Shown here one piece after another: positions 34,721-43,313 of a stretch of 52,305 nt of DNA. Source of the DNA: Peptococcaceae bacterium (GTDB taxonomy: Bacteria; Bacillota; Desulfitobacteriia; Desulfitobacteriales; Syntrophobotulaceae); the NCBI GenBank assembly GCA_009782825.1, contig WRII01000012.1, positions 1 through 52,305 of the forward strand, written 5' to 3'. The notes below the pieces were generated by a model. That model saw only the letters and a program-made list of their open reading frames with translations. It ran no database searches and was not told where the DNA came from. Within the stretch, counting starts at the first letter, position 1. Every line of letters begins with the position of its first letter. Made by a program: the position numbers and the translations under genes.

Positions 34721-35466
34721 GAGTGATTAAAGCGAAAAAGCTATGCAAAAGTTACGCCAATGACGGGGTACAAAACCATGTCCTGAGGAATATAGACATG
34801 GAGATCAAGGAGGGGGAATTCACCGTAGTCATGGGACCCTCTGGCTCAGGAAAATCCACTTTGCTCTACTGCCTCAGCGTTATGGATAAAGCAACTTCGG
34901 GCAGTTTGTACTATGGTGGGAAATCCCTTGATAAACTGAGTGATTCTGAGATGGCACAGATGCGCCGCCGGGAGTTTGGCTTTGTCTTTCAACAGATTCA
35001 TCTTGTGATGGATTTGACCTTGTTTGAGAACATTGCTGTCCCGGGGTATCTGACCATGAAGGCAAAAGCATCCCACAAACGGGCAAATGACCTGCTCACT
35101 CAATTGGGACTCGATGGACTCGGCAAGAGACTGCCTACGCAAGTTTCGGGGGGTCAGGCCCAGAGGGCGGCGGTGGCTCGGGCGCTGGTCAATTCTCCAA
35201 AAGTTCTTTTTGCTGATGAGCCTACCGGGTCATTAAATTCCCAGGCCGGTAAGGATATTCTGGATTTGCTTACCTCCCTTAACCAAGAGGGGCAAACAGT
35301 TGTCATGGTTACCCATGATATCAAGGCGGCGAGCCGGGCCCATCGCCTCCTCTATCTTAAGGATGGAGTCATTGGCGACGAGATGATCCTGCCCCGTTAT
35401 GACGCGGCCCAAACTGTGGGACGGGAAGCCCAGGTTATTTCCTGGCTGACCTCCTTGGGTTGGTGA
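34714..35466 (+). CDS. ABC transporter ATP-binding protein of the MacB/LolD type
   Basis: 250 residues. Walker A is GPSGSGKST near 45, the Q loop FVFQQIHLV near 91, signature VSGGQAQRAAVARAL near 143, Walker B VLFADEPTGSLNS near 168 and the switch histidine in MVTHD. It energises the FtsX-type permease whose gene overlaps its start by seven bases, and perhaps also permease copy 1. In this class ATP hydrolysis drives mechanical motion of the permease rather than classical import. It is the last gene of the regulator-kinase-permease-ATPase operon. Confidence 0.95.
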   Translation: MLRVIKAKKLCKSYANDGVQNHVLRNIDMEIKEGEFTVVMGPSGSGKSTLLYCLSVMDKATSGSLYYGGKSLDKLSDSEMAQMRRREFGFVFQQIHLVMDLTLFENIAVPGYLTMKAKASHKRANDLLTQLGLDGLGKRLPTQVSGGQAQRAAVARALVNSPKVLFADEPTGSLNSQAGKDILDLLTSLNQEGQTVVMVTHDIKAASRAHRLLYLKDGVIGDEMILPRYDAAQTVGREAQVISWLTSLGW

Positions 35467-35626
35467 TTTGGCATGATTCGGTTCCTGGGTTGGGAGATGG
35501 GAGAGTATTTTGGATAAAAGGAGGGGGAACAGCTATACTGTTTCATATATCACAAATAAATTTTATTTCTATTGAAGGTTCAAACCTATATTCCAAGTAT
35601 ATATTTTTTGAAAGGATTTTGAAAAA

Positions 35627-38600
35627 ATGGACATCTTTCATGACTCTCATCATACGTTTTTCCGTGACCCTTTTGGAGCTGTGACGTGCGGGGACTGGGT
35701 GACGGTACGCTTAGGGGTGCGAACGGAGGCTCCCGTTCGGGCTTGGATTCGTCTGTGGCAGGAGGATCATGAGGAACGTATTCTGATGGAGCCTGTGCGG
35801 GTGAGGGCGGCAGGGGCGATGGGAGAGGCGGACACTGCAACAGATATAAAAACCCCTGTGTTTTGGGAGGGTGTGTTCCAGGCGCCGGAGCGGGCGGGGC
35901 TGGTTTGGTATTATTTCATTGTGGAAGAGCTGGATCGGGAACAATGGGCACTGTGCGATGTGCGATGTACACGATACAATGGACAAGGCGAAAAAGGCGA
36001 AAAAGGCGAAAAAGGTGAAAGGTACCATGGGCACAGGATAAGGGACAATGAGAATGATGAATGGTGGCGTTCGTGTGGCGGCGTCAGGTATTATTATGGT
36101 GATAATTGGCGGCGTTTGGGCGGCGCTGGAACTCTGGCAGGGATGGCGCGCTGCGGGTCTTTTGGGGGCGGGGATGATGTGGCGGAACCGCCGGCCTATC
36201 AAGTGACGGTGTCGAGCCGGGATAACCAGGTTCCAAAGTGGTATAAACAGGGGATTATGTATCAAATCTTTGTGGACCGGTTTCACCAGGGCGCGGGAGT
36301 GCGGTGGGAGCATGTGGCGGTGGGGCGGCAGGCGCTTTTTCACCGGGATTGGAATGATAAGCCTTTTTACATACGCAATGAGGAGGGCGGGATTGACCGC
36401 TGGATTTTTTTCGGGGGTAATTTGGATGGGATCCGGATGAAGCTGAGGTATTTACTCAGTTTGGGGGTGACGATCCTTTATTTGAATCCGATTTTTGAGG
36501 CGGCCAGCAATCATAAATATGATACGGCGGATTATCATAAGGTGGATCCGCTGTTTGGAGATGAGGAGATTTTGCGGGCTTTGGTGGAGGAAGCGCGGGG
36601 GTGTGGGATTTCGATTATTTTGGATGGGGTGTTCAGCCATACAGGAGCGGACAGCCGGTATTTTAACCGGCGGGGGTTGTATCCGGAGGTGGGGGCGCAC
36701 CAATCGGTGGAGTCGCCTTATGCGAGTTGGTATCAGTTTGAGAGGTTTCCGGATGTTTACTCCAGTTGGTGGGGGATCAAGGATTTGCCGAATGTTAATG
36801 AGATGGAGCCTTCATATATTGATTTTATCTGCCAAGGACAGGGGAGTGTGATCCGGTCCTGGATGCGCTGTGGCATTCGGGGGTGGCGTCTGGATGTGGC
36901 GGATGAGCTGCCGGAGGCGTTTATTCGCCATGTGCGTGAGGCTATGTCCGGGGAGGATGATGAGGCTGTTTTGATTGGTGAGGTGTGGGAGGATGCGTCT
37001 CATAAGGTGAGTTATGGGGAGATGAGGCGGTATTTTGCCGGGGATGAGCTTCATGGGACGATGAATTATCCGTTTCGGGCTTTCTTGTTGGATTTTATGA
37101 TTTTTCGTGTCTCAGCTTATGATCTGTGGGCAGGGGTGATGAGTCTCTATGAAAATTATCCTCGGGAGAATTTTAGGGCAGCGATGAATTTGTTAGGCAG
37201 CCATGATGTGGCCCGTATTCTGACGCTGCTGGGGGATGCGCCGGAGGAGAAGGGGCTGTCTGATGAGAAAAAAAGGGAGTTTGTGCTGCCGGCAGGGACG
37301 CGGAATGTGGCGGTGCAGCGGCTGAATATGCTGGTGCTGTGGCAGATGGCTTTTCCGGGGGTGCCCCATATTTACTATGGTGATGAGGCAGGGATGGAGG
37401 GGTTTCGTGACCCTTATAACCGGGGGCCTTATCCGTGGGGGCAGGAGGATCAGGTGATATTGGATATGTACAGGCGGTGGACGGCTCTGCGGCGAGAGTA
37501 TGATCTGCTGCGGGACGGGGAGATGTGGCCGGTCTGTGCAGGTGTGGATGTATGCGGGTTCTGGCGTGTGTGGCCTGGCTCGCAAGGGGGGCAAGAGGCC
37601 CAAGAGGGAAAGGAAACTTCTTTTTGGGAACGGATTTTGCTGTTGGTTAACCGCTCGGAGGCGGTGTGCTATTATGAGATAGGCGGATGTGAGGAGGAGA
37701 TTGGTGATTCCTGGCCTCAGCCATGTTGGGAGCGTCCTCTGTTCTGGGGAGAGAGTGAGCAGTGGGAGGTTGTGGATCTGGATTCGGGCTGTCGGGAAAG
37801 GGTTGAGACTTTGGGCGAGCCTCCGGAGACGGGGGGGGGTTCCTATTGTGTGGAGGTTCCGGCTTTGTCGGCCCGTGTTCTCTTGTTCAGGCCGGTTCGT
37901 GATGTGGTAAATCCGGCTTGGATGGAGAGGGCTGCGGGGGTGTTGCTGCCGGTCGCGGCGCTGCCGTCGCGCTATGAGATTGGGGATTTTGGTTTTGGGG
38001 CGTATGAATTTGTGGATAGGCTGGTGGAAGTGGGACAGAAGGTTTGGCAGATTCTGCCCCTTAATCCGCTGGATCAGGTTAATTCGCCGTATCAGAGCGG
38101 AAGCTCTATGACGATCAGTCCTCTTTATATTAGCCCGGAAAAATTGAGGGATCTACTGAGAGGCTGTTTAGCGGATGAGGATCTGAGTGATTGGGAGCGG
38201 GCCTGGATAGGGGAGCCGGTTTCTGGCGAGTTGGTTTCTGAGGAGTCAGAAAAAGAGCAAGAAATAGAAGGAAGAACTATTGATTATGAGAGGGCCGGAT
38301 ATCGTAAGACAGGTATGCTGCGCGGGGCTTTTGCTTTGTTGAGTCAGCTTGAGATGTGGACGGAAAAGGGCGGGGCTTTGAGACGGGCATGGGAAGAGTT
38401 CCGCAGGGAAAATGCGTCCTGGGTTGAGGAATATAGTCTGTTCTGTGCGCTGAAGGCAGAGCAGAAGGGTAGAGCGTGGTCTCAGTGGGAGGAGGCTTTG
38501 CTGCGGGATCGGGATGAAGGGGCTTTGGATGCGGCGCGGCAGCGTCTGAGGTCTGAGATGGAGTATTATGTTTTTGAACAGTTTATTGCGGAGGGGCAGT

Positions 38601-39472
38601 TTCAGGAGCTGCATGAGTATGCAAAGAGGCGGGGACTTTCTATTATGGGGGATATGCCGTTTTATGTGGCGGCGGATAGTGTGGACTGCTGGGCCCATCA
38701 GGAGATGTTTTGGCTGAAGGAGGGGCGCCCGACTGTGGTGGCGGGGGTACCGCCGGACTATTTTTCTGAGGATGGCCAAAGATGGGGGAATCCGGTCTAT
38801 CGCTGGGATGTGATGGCGAGGGATGGGTATAGTTGGTGGCGCGCGCGGTTGGGAAGGGCTTTTGACCTTTTTGACTGTGTGCGGTTGGATCATTTCCGGG
38901 CTTTTGCAGGGTATTGGGAGATTCCGGCGGAGAAGGAGACGGCGCGGGAAGGGCTGTGGATGAAGGGGCCGGGCCGGCATTTCTTTGAGACGCTGGAAAG
39001 GGAATGGGGGCCTATGCCTATTGTGGCGGAGGATCTTGGGTTTTTGACGCCTGAGGTGACGATTTTGCGGAATATGCACGGGATTCCGGGGATGAAGGTG
39101 CTGCAGTTCCAGGATGGGAACTTGGATGTGGATGAGGATGTGGTGTTCTTTTCGGGGACTCATGATAATGATACTTTGTGGGGTCATGTGGAGGCCGTGT
39201 ATGATAATGATCAGGGAATGGAAGCTGTGGGAAAGGGGCAAGTGTGTATAGCTCAGATTTGCAGGGAACTCATGGAGAAGCTCTACAGGTCCCGGGCAGG
39301 GCTGGTGATTTTGCCGGTGCAGGATATTTTGTTGCTGGATAGCCGCGCACGCACGAATGTTCCAGGGACAATGGGAGGCAACTGGGAGTGGAGGATGTGT
39401 GAAGAGGATTTGGCGGATCCGGGGTGGGATTGGCTGAAGGGGATGGATAGAAGAACGCGCCTCCTTGATTAA
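35627..39472 (+). CDS. Fused alpha-amylase family (GH13) and 4-alpha-glucanotransferase (GH77)
   Basis: 1281 residues. The first 130 form a beta-sandwich like the N-terminal domain of neopullulanases. The GH13 barrel has GWRLDVADE (nucleophile D423), LIGEVWED (acid E452) and LGSHDVARI (H526, D527). From about 766 a complete MalQ domain follows, with LPLNPLDQVNSPYQSGSSM, VRLDHFRAF (nucleophile D1088), IVAEDLGFLTPEV (acid E1135) and SGTHDNDT. The protein would cut and rearrange alpha-1,4-glucans; no signal peptide places it in the cytosol, on glycogen or imported maltodextrin. Low-complexity insertions occur near 119-200 (GEKGEKGEKGER then Gly-rich), near 650-663 and near 865-885. No other glycogen gene is adjacent. 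Confidence 0.93.
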   Translation: MDIFHDSHHTFFRDPFGAVTCGDWVTVRLGVRTEAPVRAWIRLWQEDHEERILMEPVRVRAAGAMGEADTATDIKTPVFWEGVFQAPERAGLVWYYFIVEELDREQWALCDVRCTRYNGQGEKGEKGEKGERYHGHRIRDNENDEWWRSCGGVRYYYGDNWRRLGGAGTLAGMARCGSFGGGDDVAEPPAYQVTVSSRDNQVPKWYKQGIMYQIFVDRFHQGAGVRWEHVAVGRQALFHRDWNDKPFYIRNEEGGIDRWIFFGGNLDGIRMKLRYLLSLGVTILYLNPIFEAASNHKYDTADYHKVDPLFGDEEILRALVEEARGCGISIILDGVFSHTGADSRYFNRRGLYPEVGAHQSVESPYASWYQFERFPDVYSSWWGIKDLPNVNEMEPSYIDFICQGQGSVIRSWMRCGIRGWRLDVADELPEAFIRHVREAMSGEDDEAVLIGEVWEDASHKVSYGEMRRYFAGDELHGTMNYPFRAFLLDFMIFRVSAYDLWAGVMSLYENYPRENFRAAMNLLGSHDVARILTLLGDAPEEKGLSDEKKREFVLPAGTRNVAVQRLNMLVLWQMAFPGVPHIYYGDEAGMEGFRDPYNRGPYPWGQEDQVILDMYRRWTALRREYDLLRDGEMWPVCAGVDVCGFWRVWPGSQGGQEAQEGKETSFWERILLLVNRSEAVCYYEIGGCEEEIGDSWPQPCWERPLFWGESEQWEVVDLDSGCRERVETLGEPPETGGGSYCVEVPALSARVLLFRPVRDVVNPAWMERAAGVLLPVAALPSRYEIGDFGFGAYEFVDRLVEVGQKVWQILPLNPLDQVNSPYQSGSSMTISPLYISPEKLRDLLRGCLADEDLSDWERAWIGEPVSGELVSEESEKEQEIEGRTIDYERAGYRKTGMLRGAFALLSQLEMWTEKGGALRRAWEEFRRENASWVEEYSLFCALKAEQKGRAWSQWEEALLRDRDEGALDAARQRLRSEMEYYVFEQFIAEGQFQELHEYAKRRGLSIMGDMPFYVAADSVDCWAHQEMFWLKEGRPTVVAGVPPDYFSEDGQRWGNPVYRWDVMARDGYSWWRARLGRAFDLFDCVRLDHFRAFAGYWEIPAEKETAREGLWMKGPGRHFFETLEREWGPMPIVAEDLGFLTPEVTILRNMHGIPGMKVLQFQDGNLDVDEDVVFFSGTHDNDTLWGHVEAVYDNDQGMEAVGKGQVCIAQICRELMEKLYRSRAGLVILPVQDILLLDSRARTNVPGTMGGNWEWRMCEEDLADPGWDWLKGMDRRTRLLD

Positions 39473-39555
39473 AACAAGCGAGGCCTTTCGATAGGAAGGG
39501 ATCCGGCAAGCGGAGGAAATTTGCCGACAGCATCGCCGAGATGGAAGGTTTTTTG

Positions 39556-40005
39556 ATGAAATTCTTGAAAGGGATGTTTAGGATGTTAGGCAGCTTGGAA
39601 CGTCAACTCTGCGATATTCAAGGGCGGCTTTTTGAACTTTCTTTGCGTTCAGGTTTGGATTCAAAGGATTTTATCTGCAAATTTATGAACAGTCAAACCT
39701 GTAAGTATCTGGATCTCCCATATGACCGCCTGCAATGGGCTGGGGAAGAATACATCCTTGAGACGCTTTTGGATGAGGTTTCCATAAAAAAAGATGCGGT
39801 TTGCTTCTTTTCCAATGAAGCGCTTTTCTGGATGGGCTATGTCTATCGCTATTGGCATTTTGAAAGAGGAGAAAGCAGCGCTGATATCTACTTAAGGGCT
39901 GATGCTCGTCTGATGAATGACTGTTATCTGGGGTTTCATACACTCGATGTTTCTATGGCTATTGAAGATTTGGAGGAGATCGCAAGCTATTCAAGAAGGA
40001 GTTGA
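39556..40005 (+). CDS. Conserved hypothetical protein
   Basis: 149 residues from the ATG at 39556, which has GGAAGG seven bases upstream; ATGs at 39541 and 39574 are alternatives. It is hydrophilic and predicted cytosolic, with no signal or membrane helix. The segment GYVYRYWHFERGESSADIY and the end FHTLDVSMAIEDLEEI look like a small clostridial family I cannot name. In my recollection such proteins lie near toxin-antitoxin genes, but nothing here proves it. It is the first gene of the accessory stretch 39.5-44.5 kb. Confidence 0.6.
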   Translation: MKFLKGMFRMLGSLERQLCDIQGRLFELSLRSGLDSKDFICKFMNSQTCKYLDLPYDRLQWAGEEYILETLLDEVSIKKDAVCFFSNEALFWMGYVYRYWHFERGESSADIYLRADARLMNDCYLGFHTLDVSMAIEDLEEIASYSRRS

Positions 40006-40087
40006 TGAAAATTTTATCGGATACCGAATGATGGTTTTTAACTTTTCGGGAGCCGTTTTTCGTGGATCGTTCAAGTTGTAACGAGTA

Positions 40088-40522
40088 TTACATTTTCTCC
40101 TGCTTAACACCCGCAAGAAAGGCATGCAGCCGATGAATTCCGCCGCCAAAAAGCATCATCGGGCACCCCATCCTTACTTGAATCCCTTTCTCCTCGCAGG
40201 AATCCAAAACGCTTTTATCCGCACAAGCCTTGCCAAAAAACACAACCTTTTTCACGCCAAGTTTGTTTAAGTGTTCTATCAGAACGGGCGTGTTGCATTT
40301 GTGTGATAGGACATACGCGCTGTTTGGCACTTTCGGCAGTTCATCAAAACTATTGAATGTCTCAAATCCAAGTGCCGATTCTGGCGTTGTTGGCATGGGA
40401 AACACTTTTACGCCGTTGTCGGAGAAGGCCTTGTGTAAATTCTTGTAGTACAAATTGTCTTGTTTCGAGCACCCGCAGATTAAGACCTCACCGCCAAAGA
40501 AATCCTTGTTGATTTTTTCCAT
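40088..40522 (-). CDS. Small Rossmann-like protein of the CoA-binding type
   Basis: 144 residues. The pattern VLICGCSKQDNLYYKNLHKAF, GVKVFPMPTT, a repeat of hydrophobic strands AYVLSH and KKVVFFGKACADKSVLDSCE, and a late MGCPMMLFGGGIHRLH resembles the CoA_binding_2 fold, which binds a nucleotide or CoA. The GKACADKSVLDSCEEKGI segment matches the second half of that family. The substrate and role are unknown. GGAGGATAAGG precedes the ATG. It is divergent from the hydrolase gene at 40637. Confidence 0.65.
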   Translation of the reverse strand: MEKINKDFFGGEVLICGCSKQDNLYYKNLHKAFSDNGVKVFPMPTTPESALGFETFNSFDELPKVPNSAYVLSHKCNTPVLIEHLNKLGVKKVVFFGKACADKSVLDSCEEKGIQVRMGCPMMLFGGGIHRLHAFLAGVKQEKM

Positions 40523-40636
40523 ATTCCTTATCCTCCGCTGTTAATTTATTAGTATCTATGATACCATTAATATCTCAGATTTTTGAGAGCAGGGAATACA
40601 ATTTAATACAATTTATTGATAAAGGCGATGTCTATA

Positions 40637-41332
40637 ATGACAGGAAAAACTATGAGAATTGACAACATACCCGCAATCCTTTGGGGAGAGAAAGCAGACA
40701 GTATTTATGTGTGTGTTCATGGATCCATGTCGCGTAAAGAGGATGCACAAGGCTTTGCCGAAAAAGCAGTCGGAAAAGGTCATCAAGTTATCAGCTTCGA
40801 CCTTCCTGAGCATGGCGCCCGTAAAAACGAAAACTATCCCTGTATAGTGTGCAATGGTGTTCATGACTTGGGTATCATTGGTGATTATGTTCAACGCAAC
40901 TGGGATGAGATCTATTTATATGGAAACAGCTTGGGCGCATATTTCAGCCTGCTTGCTTATAAAGATTATAATATTAAAAAATGTCTTTTTCTCTCACCCC
41001 TCCTCGACATGGAACGCGTGATTCAAAACATGATGAAGGGGTCTAACGTTAATGAACAGGAGTTGAAGGAGAAACGGGAAATACCCACGCCAATGGGTGA
41101 AACGCTCTATTGGGAGTGTTACTGTTATGCGAGGGAACATCCTGTTGACAAGTGGGATATACCTACCGCGATACTTTATGGCTCGGAAGATGACCGGATT
41201 GAACGAGAGGGTGTTGAGAAGTTTGCAAAAAAATTTAGCTGTGACTTAACTGTATTAGAGGGTGGTGAGCATTGGTTTCATACCGAGCGGCAATTATTTT
41301 TTCTTGATAAATGGCTTGAAGAACATATATAA
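40637..41332 (+). CDS. Alpha/beta hydrolase
   Basis: 231 residues from the ATG at 40637 (AAAGG upstream); in-frame starts at 40628 (ATG) and 40616 (TTG) exist. The fold is visible in order: YVCVHGSMSRKED (oxyanion-hole HG), HQVISFDLPEHGAR, nucleophile elbow YLYGNSLGAYF (Ser), TAILYGSEDDRIE (probable acidic residue) and LEGGEHWFHTE (His). It is a cytosolic serine hydrolase of unknown substrate, perhaps an esterase or thioesterase. The ribosome binding site is weak. Downstream lies a gene fragment and then an Rpn-type nuclease gene on the other strand. Confidence 0.85.
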   Translation: MTGKTMRIDNIPAILWGEKADSIYVCVHGSMSRKEDAQGFAEKAVGKGHQVISFDLPEHGARKNENYPCIVCNGVHDLGIIGDYVQRNWDEIYLYGNSLGAYFSLLAYKDYNIKKCLFLSPLLDMERVIQNMMKGSNVNEQELKEKREIPTPMGETLYWECYCYAREHPVDKWDIPTAILYGSEDDRIEREGVEKFAKKFSCDLTVLEGGEHWFHTERQLFFLDKWLEEHI

Positions 41333-41336
41333 AGAA

Positions 41337-41470
41337 CATATGAATACAAGCAATTTTTATTTGTCGGCGAAGATCCCGGATTGACCAACGAGAAGGAATA
41401 TATGGGGGCGATACTGGATGACGAGATTCTTCTGAAAATCGAGTTGGCCGGAGCCTCAAGCGCGACCAAC
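41337..41470 (+). pseudogene. Fragment of a coding sequence, family unknown
   Basis: One frame reads EYKQFLFVGEDPGLTNEKEY and then MGAILDDEILLKIELAGASS without a stop, with protein-like composition but no start signal. It ends where the Rpn-type gene begins on the opposite strand. It looks like the remnant of a gene broken by insertion or rearrangement. The family is not recognised. Confidence 0.35.
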
Positions 41471-41473
41471 CAA

Positions 41474-42331
41474 TTAAGAACCTTCTTTGATCATTTTGAG
41501 TGCTGTGTCTACATCATAACCGTCATTGATCAATCTGGCCAGCTGAGATGCGCCTTCTGCTTTGCCTCTAGCTTCACCTCTGGCTTCCGCCTCCGCTCTG
41601 GCTTGGGCCAGCTGCGCTTCATTGAGCCTCTGCGTGAAGTAGACACTGTTTTCAACGTCCTGTAGTCCCTGATAATTAGCCACTAATGAATTATACACGT
41701 GCACCAGCTCCTTTGCTAAATCGTTGGTTCCGAATTCGGCGGCATATGCTGCCGCTTCTTCCTGGCTGCTTACAGCGAAAAACCTTGAAAATATATAAAG
41801 ATTGTTGCCTTCAGTTGCTGTGGTTTCTTTGATGACTGCCGGCACATATACCAGCACCAGTTCGATGAGATCATCGTAGAGTTCCCCGGTATCGAGATAG
41901 CAGAGACCGACTTTGCGTATGCTTTTTGATGTGTTCTTACTGTCGAGGATACGGTTGGGGTCTGTCAGGACAAAAGCGATATGAACCGGATAAAGGTCTT
42001 CGTATTTCATTTCGCTCACGCGTTGGCTTGAGACGGCCCGGCACATGTAGTATGCGCCCCGTCGTTCCTGACGTCCTTTTGAGTAACGTCTTTGGATATC
42101 CAGTGTGAAGATTTGATCGGTATCGGCGATGCCCAGCACATCGAAACGAATACTGTTCAGCAGGACATCGTTTTCACGGACGACAGCTTGTGAATGGGGT
42201 TCTCCAACAATGGTGATCTCCTGCCCATAAACAGCAGAACATAATTTGATGAACAGTTCTTTTTTCGCGAAAGTGATCGCAAAGACAACATCATGACTGG
42301 GACGATAGTAATCATCATAATGAAATTCCAT
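41474..42331 (-). CDS. Rpn-family PD-(D/E)XK nuclease (transposase-like)
   Basis: 285 residues from the ATG at 42331, which has GAGGAA in front; the frame is open for 14 codons upstream. The start YRPSHDVVFAITFAKKELF, then RFDVLGIADTDQIFTLDIQ, fits the PDDEXK_2 family. The second acidic position is Asp rather than the usual Glu before the Gln. ELVLVYVPAVIKE and the Ala/Glu/Arg-rich coiled tail (AQARAEAEARGEARGKAEG) are also typical. Rpn proteins cleave DNA and promote recombination, and are usually multicopy. A fragment of a second copy occurs at 44438-44548. A -10-like TAGAAT lies at 42398-42393 on the minus strand. Confidence 0.88.
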   Translation of the reverse strand: MEFHYDDYYRPSHDVVFAITFAKKELFIKLCSAVYGQEITIVGEPHSQAVVRENDVLLNSIRFDVLGIADTDQIFTLDIQRRYSKGRQERRGAYYMCRAVSSQRVSEMKYEDLYPVHIAFVLTDPNRILDSKNTSKSIRKVGLCYLDTGELYDDLIELVLVYVPAVIKETTATEGNNLYIFSRFFAVSSQEEAAAYAAEFGTNDLAKELVHVYNSLVANYQGLQDVENSVYFTQRLNEAQLAQARAEAEARGEARGKAEGASQLARLINDGYDVDTALKMIKEGS

Positions 42332-42423
42332 AGGTTCCTCTTTCCGTTGACAGTGTTCTTTATCAGACACCATGCGGGACGATTATGATATGATTCTACC
42401 ATATAGAGGTCCCGTTTGGCTAG

Positions 42424-42540
42424 TGTGATCATCAGGTGGTTGTGATCATCAGGTGGTTGTGATCATCAGGTGGTTGTGATCATCAGGTGGTTGTGATCAT
42501 CAGGTGGTTGTGATCATCAGGTGTGATCATCAGGTGGTCG
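42424..42540. repeat. Tandem 17-bp repeats containing the palindrome TGATCA
   Basis: The unit TGTGATCATCAGGTGGT occurs seven times in a row. The first six are five essentially exact copies and one shortened to 14 bases at 42509-42522; the last ends in a variant at 42538. There are no unique spacers. The array lies upstream of the Rpn-type gene, on the side of its promoter, and next to a region of broken genes. Iteron-like protein binding or simple slippage expansion are both possible. Confidence 0.9.
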
Positions 42541-42657
42541 GTGCCAATTTGGAGTTTACTGTCCTTGTATACAGATAAAATGGAATTTGTTCAACAAGAA
42601 AACTGGCCTAATTCATAAACAACCCGTGTAACATGGGTTAAGCACATGTAAAATAGC

Positions 42658-43026
42658 GTGAAAACCTCCAATGCCCTGGATTCCATCAAGCCTTGGGGCG
42701 CCGCATCTGCAAAGCCAGGATGGCCAACCCCCTGTAACTCTGGATTAGATGACTTTGTTCGGAGTTATTCACTTTACATTTCTTCTCTGTATATTTTAAG
42801 AGCAGAATTCGACAATTTAGAAGTTGCAGTGCCAATAATTTCTAAAGAATTTTTAGATAAAGTTTCAAAAATAGATCCATTGGCTGTCGATGAAAATACA
42901 TTTTGGAGAAAATTGGCTTTATTAGAGGATATGCCATCAATCGAGAGGCCTCTGGAAGAATATTTTGGAAGGCTTGTCATACAGGAAGGAGATGCGGACG
43001 GCGTTTATTGGGAAGCGGGGAAATAA
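42658..43026 (+). pseudogene. Probable remnant of a gene upstream of 43050
   Basis: The open frame of 122 codons starts at a GTG without a good ribosome binding site. The first 35 residues look non-native, while the part from about 43 (SLYILRAEFDNLEVAVPIIS) to the end has normal protein composition. It ends 24 bases before the next small frame. I take it as a gene fragment with its 5' part replaced. An intact small gene cannot be excluded. Confidence 0.35.
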
Positions 43027-43049
43027 CAGCTACTCTGGGGGGTGATTTT

Positions 43050-43205
43050 ATGAAGCTCATTGGCAGCACAGTAGAACAGCAGTTCAGAGAACAGCTTTTA
43101 TTGTCATGGGAGGATTCGATCCTGCTGGCAGGGGCTGTTTTGATGTACAGAGGGGTCTTATGCCATCCCGTTCTGGCCTCCTGCAATTTCTTGCCCAGTT
43201 TTTAG
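43050..43205 (+). pseudogene. Truncated small gene (MKLIGSTVEQQFREQLL)
   Basis: After GGGGGGTG an ATG opens a 51-codon frame starting MKLIGSTVEQQFREQLLLS. From memory, longer clostridial proteins of about 130 residues start with MKLIGS-x-VE and continue with a KTAYxxxWIPEQGED-type core. That core is absent here and the frame changes character after residue 25. It is probably a 5' fragment of such a gene. This rests on recollection of the family. Confidence 0.35.
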
Positions 43206-43313
43206 CTCTATAATTATCCTTTTGGCAGATAAACCTACGTCAGGTGTTCTTTCCAAGCTGGCCAACTAATTTTTACTTTTTTCTCCCTGAGATAATCGGC
43301 AGCCTTATGAAAT

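Noticed and set aside
35460-35684. Small plus-strand open frame between the ATPase gene and the amylase fusion
   Set aside because: It overlaps the amylase start, has no good ribosome binding site and no protein-like composition; the GGAGGGGG at 35521 precedes no usable start.
38246-39241. Minus-strand open frame of 331 codons opposite the GH77 domain
   Set aside because: The plus strand holds the MalQ catalytic residues here; the antisense product is basic, proline- and histidine-rich and looks like a shadow.
42424-42540. CRISPR array
   Set aside because: The repeats follow each other without unique spacers and no cas gene is nearby.
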